Below, piece by piece: positions 4,917 to 5,827 of a stretch of DNA of 5,827 bases; the first letter of the stretch is position 1, and each line of letters begins with the position of its first letter. The stretch spans positions 1 to 5,827 of the forward strand of contig JAUQWL010000252.1 of assembly GCA_030835185.1 (NCBI GenBank), read 5' to 3'. A program made the translations under genes and the position numbers. The notes under the pieces are model-generated. The model had not been told where the DNA came from and searched no databases. It saw only the letters and a program-made list of their open reading frames with translations. The stretch comes from Solirubrobacterales bacterium. Its GTDB lineage: Bacteria; Actinomycetota; Thermoleophilia; Solirubrobacterales; 70-9.

Positions 4917-5827
4917 GTGCTACCCGTCTCGATCGAGCCGCCCAGCGGCCCCGACCCGATCGCGATCGACGCGTTCATGTTCGGCGAGCCGGAGTTGATG
5001 GCCGCTCACCTGCTGGCGGGCACGAAACCTGCGATCGTCGATCCCGGACCGGCGAATACCGCGCGTAACGTCATCGCCGCACTTGACGCGATGGGTGTGA
5101 CCGAGATCGACTCGATCGTACTGACCCACATTCACTTCGACCATGCGGCCGGCACCGGTCTGCTCGCCGAACGATTCCCCGACGCGACCGTCTACATCCA
5201 CGGCCGGGTCGCCGAGCACCTGGTCGATCCCACCCGGCTGACCGAAGGAGTCAGGGCAGTCTGGGGCGAAAATACCGAAGAGTTGTTCGGTCTGCCGAAG
5301 CCGGTCGCGGCCGCCCGGGTGGTGCCGCTCAGCGACGGGGACTCGATCGACCTCGGGGACCGCAAGCTGAAAGCGATCGCCACTCCCGGCCATACCCGGG
5401 CCCACATCTCCTTTCTGGACGATCAGACCGGAGCGTTGGTCTGTGGAGACGCGATCGGAATCCAGTTGCCTTCGAGCAACGTCATCCGGCCCTCGACACC
5501 GCCATCCGATTTCTCGTACCGGGACGCCCTGGCATCGATCTCACGACTGGCAGACCTGCAGCCCGAGAGCGTCCACCTCCCCCACTTCGGCCAGACCCGC
5601 TCCGGTCCGGATCAGACCTTCGACCAGGCCGGTGAGATCCTCCGGCGCTGGCATGAGAGTTTCGACAGAACCAGGGACGAAGCCGAGAGCGGGCTCGACC
5701 TCCAACGGCGGTTCAACGCCTGCGTCGAAGCGAGCCTCGAGCAGGTGACGCCGGTGACCCGCAAAGGATTCGAGGCGGTCAATCCCGTCTGGCTGAACAT
5801 CGCCGGAATGACCGCCGAGGCCGAGCG
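4917..5827 (+). CDS. Metallo-beta-lactamase-fold hydrolase (glyoxalase II-like), 3' end outside window
   Basis: The frame is open from GTG 4917 to the right edge, giving 303 residues without a stop. The dinuclear-metal motif T-H-I-H-F-D-H is at 70-76, providing H71, H73, D75 and H76. It is followed by H159 (ATPGHTRAH), D178 (VCGDAIG) and H223 (HLPHFG), so the ligand set of the glyoxalase II-like branch is complete and the enzyme is probably active with two Zn or Fe ions. An early G-x-x-x-A-I-V-D-P-G-P strand (35-45) is typical of the fold. No signal peptide or membrane segment is seen, so it is likely cytoplasmic. The substrate cannot be deduced: thioester, lactone and phosphodiester hydrolases and flavodiiron-like proteins share this fold. 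Residues after about 230 (helical, charged, with W240 and W295) form a C-terminal extension that may shape substrate binding. The gene appears to be its own transcription unit, behind the cold-shock terminator. Confidence 0.9.
   Translation, partial: MLPVSIEPPSGPDPIAIDAFMFGEPELMAAHLLAGTKPAIVDPGPANTARNVIAALDAMGVTEIDSIVLTHIHFDHAAGTGLLAERFPDATVYIHGRVAEHLVDPTRLTEGVRAVWGENTEELFGLPKPVAAARVVPLSDGDSIDLGDRKLKAIATPGHTRAHISFLDDQTGALVCGDAIGIQLPSSNVIRPSTPPSDFSYRDALASISRLADLQPESVHLPHFGQTRSGPDQTFDQAGEILRRWHESFDRTRDEAESGLDLQRRFNACVEASLEQVTPVTRKGFEAVNPVWLNIAGMTAEAE

Noticed and set aside
4920..5405. 161-codon minus-strand open frame opposite the metallo-hydrolase
   Set aside because: The plus strand encodes a full metal-binding motif set here. 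The minus-strand frame is a shadow.

Overview
The window is a high-GC bacterial chromosome segment with four clear genes plus one cut-off gene at the left edge. The GC-rich codon use, GTG starts, strong GGAGG ribosome sites and the left-edge protein (an 'EPNDD...DVYRV' beta-sandwich tail of the kind placed after secreted S8 peptidases) suggest an actinobacterium, possibly of the Thermoleophilia/Solirubrobacterales group. That placement is an impression from the sequence, not a measured result.

Layout. (1) Positions 2-427, plus strand: the C-terminal 141 residues of a probably secreted, PPC-like-domain protein. (2) 428-589: a convergent intergenic gap holding five degenerate 24-26 bp tandem units, three with an identical 15-bp core. 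(3) 590-2593, minus strand: a 667-residue two-enzyme beta-oxidation protein, 3-hydroxyacyl-CoA dehydrogenase followed by enoyl-CoA hydratase, with all expected catalytic residues. (4) 2594-2887: a divergent intergenic region with a perfect 16-bp palindrome. The palindrome contains a TTGACT -35-like hexamer on each strand and looks like the operator of the fatty-acid gene. (5) 2888-4297, plus strand: a RhlE-like DEAD-box RNA helicase with a disordered Gly/Ser/Arg-rich tail. (6) 4456-4659, plus strand: a 67-residue cold-shock protein whose ribosome-binding site lies in a possible 9-bp hairpin; hairpins that may terminate transcription follow it. (7) 4917 to the right edge, plus strand: a metallo-beta-lactamase-fold hydrolase with a complete metal-ligand set, cut off before its stop codon.

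How the genes may work together. The helicase and the cold-shock protein are adjacent and co-directional and both act on RNA structure, so they form a plausible RNA-remodelling or cold-adaptation pair. The beta-oxidation gene is transcribed away from them and seems to be controlled by its own operator. The metallo-hydrolase appears to be a separate transcription unit. The most interesting signals lie between the genes: the shared palindrome, the possible RNA switch at the cold-shock start, and the tandem repeat array. I did not find a clearly new multi-gene system here.
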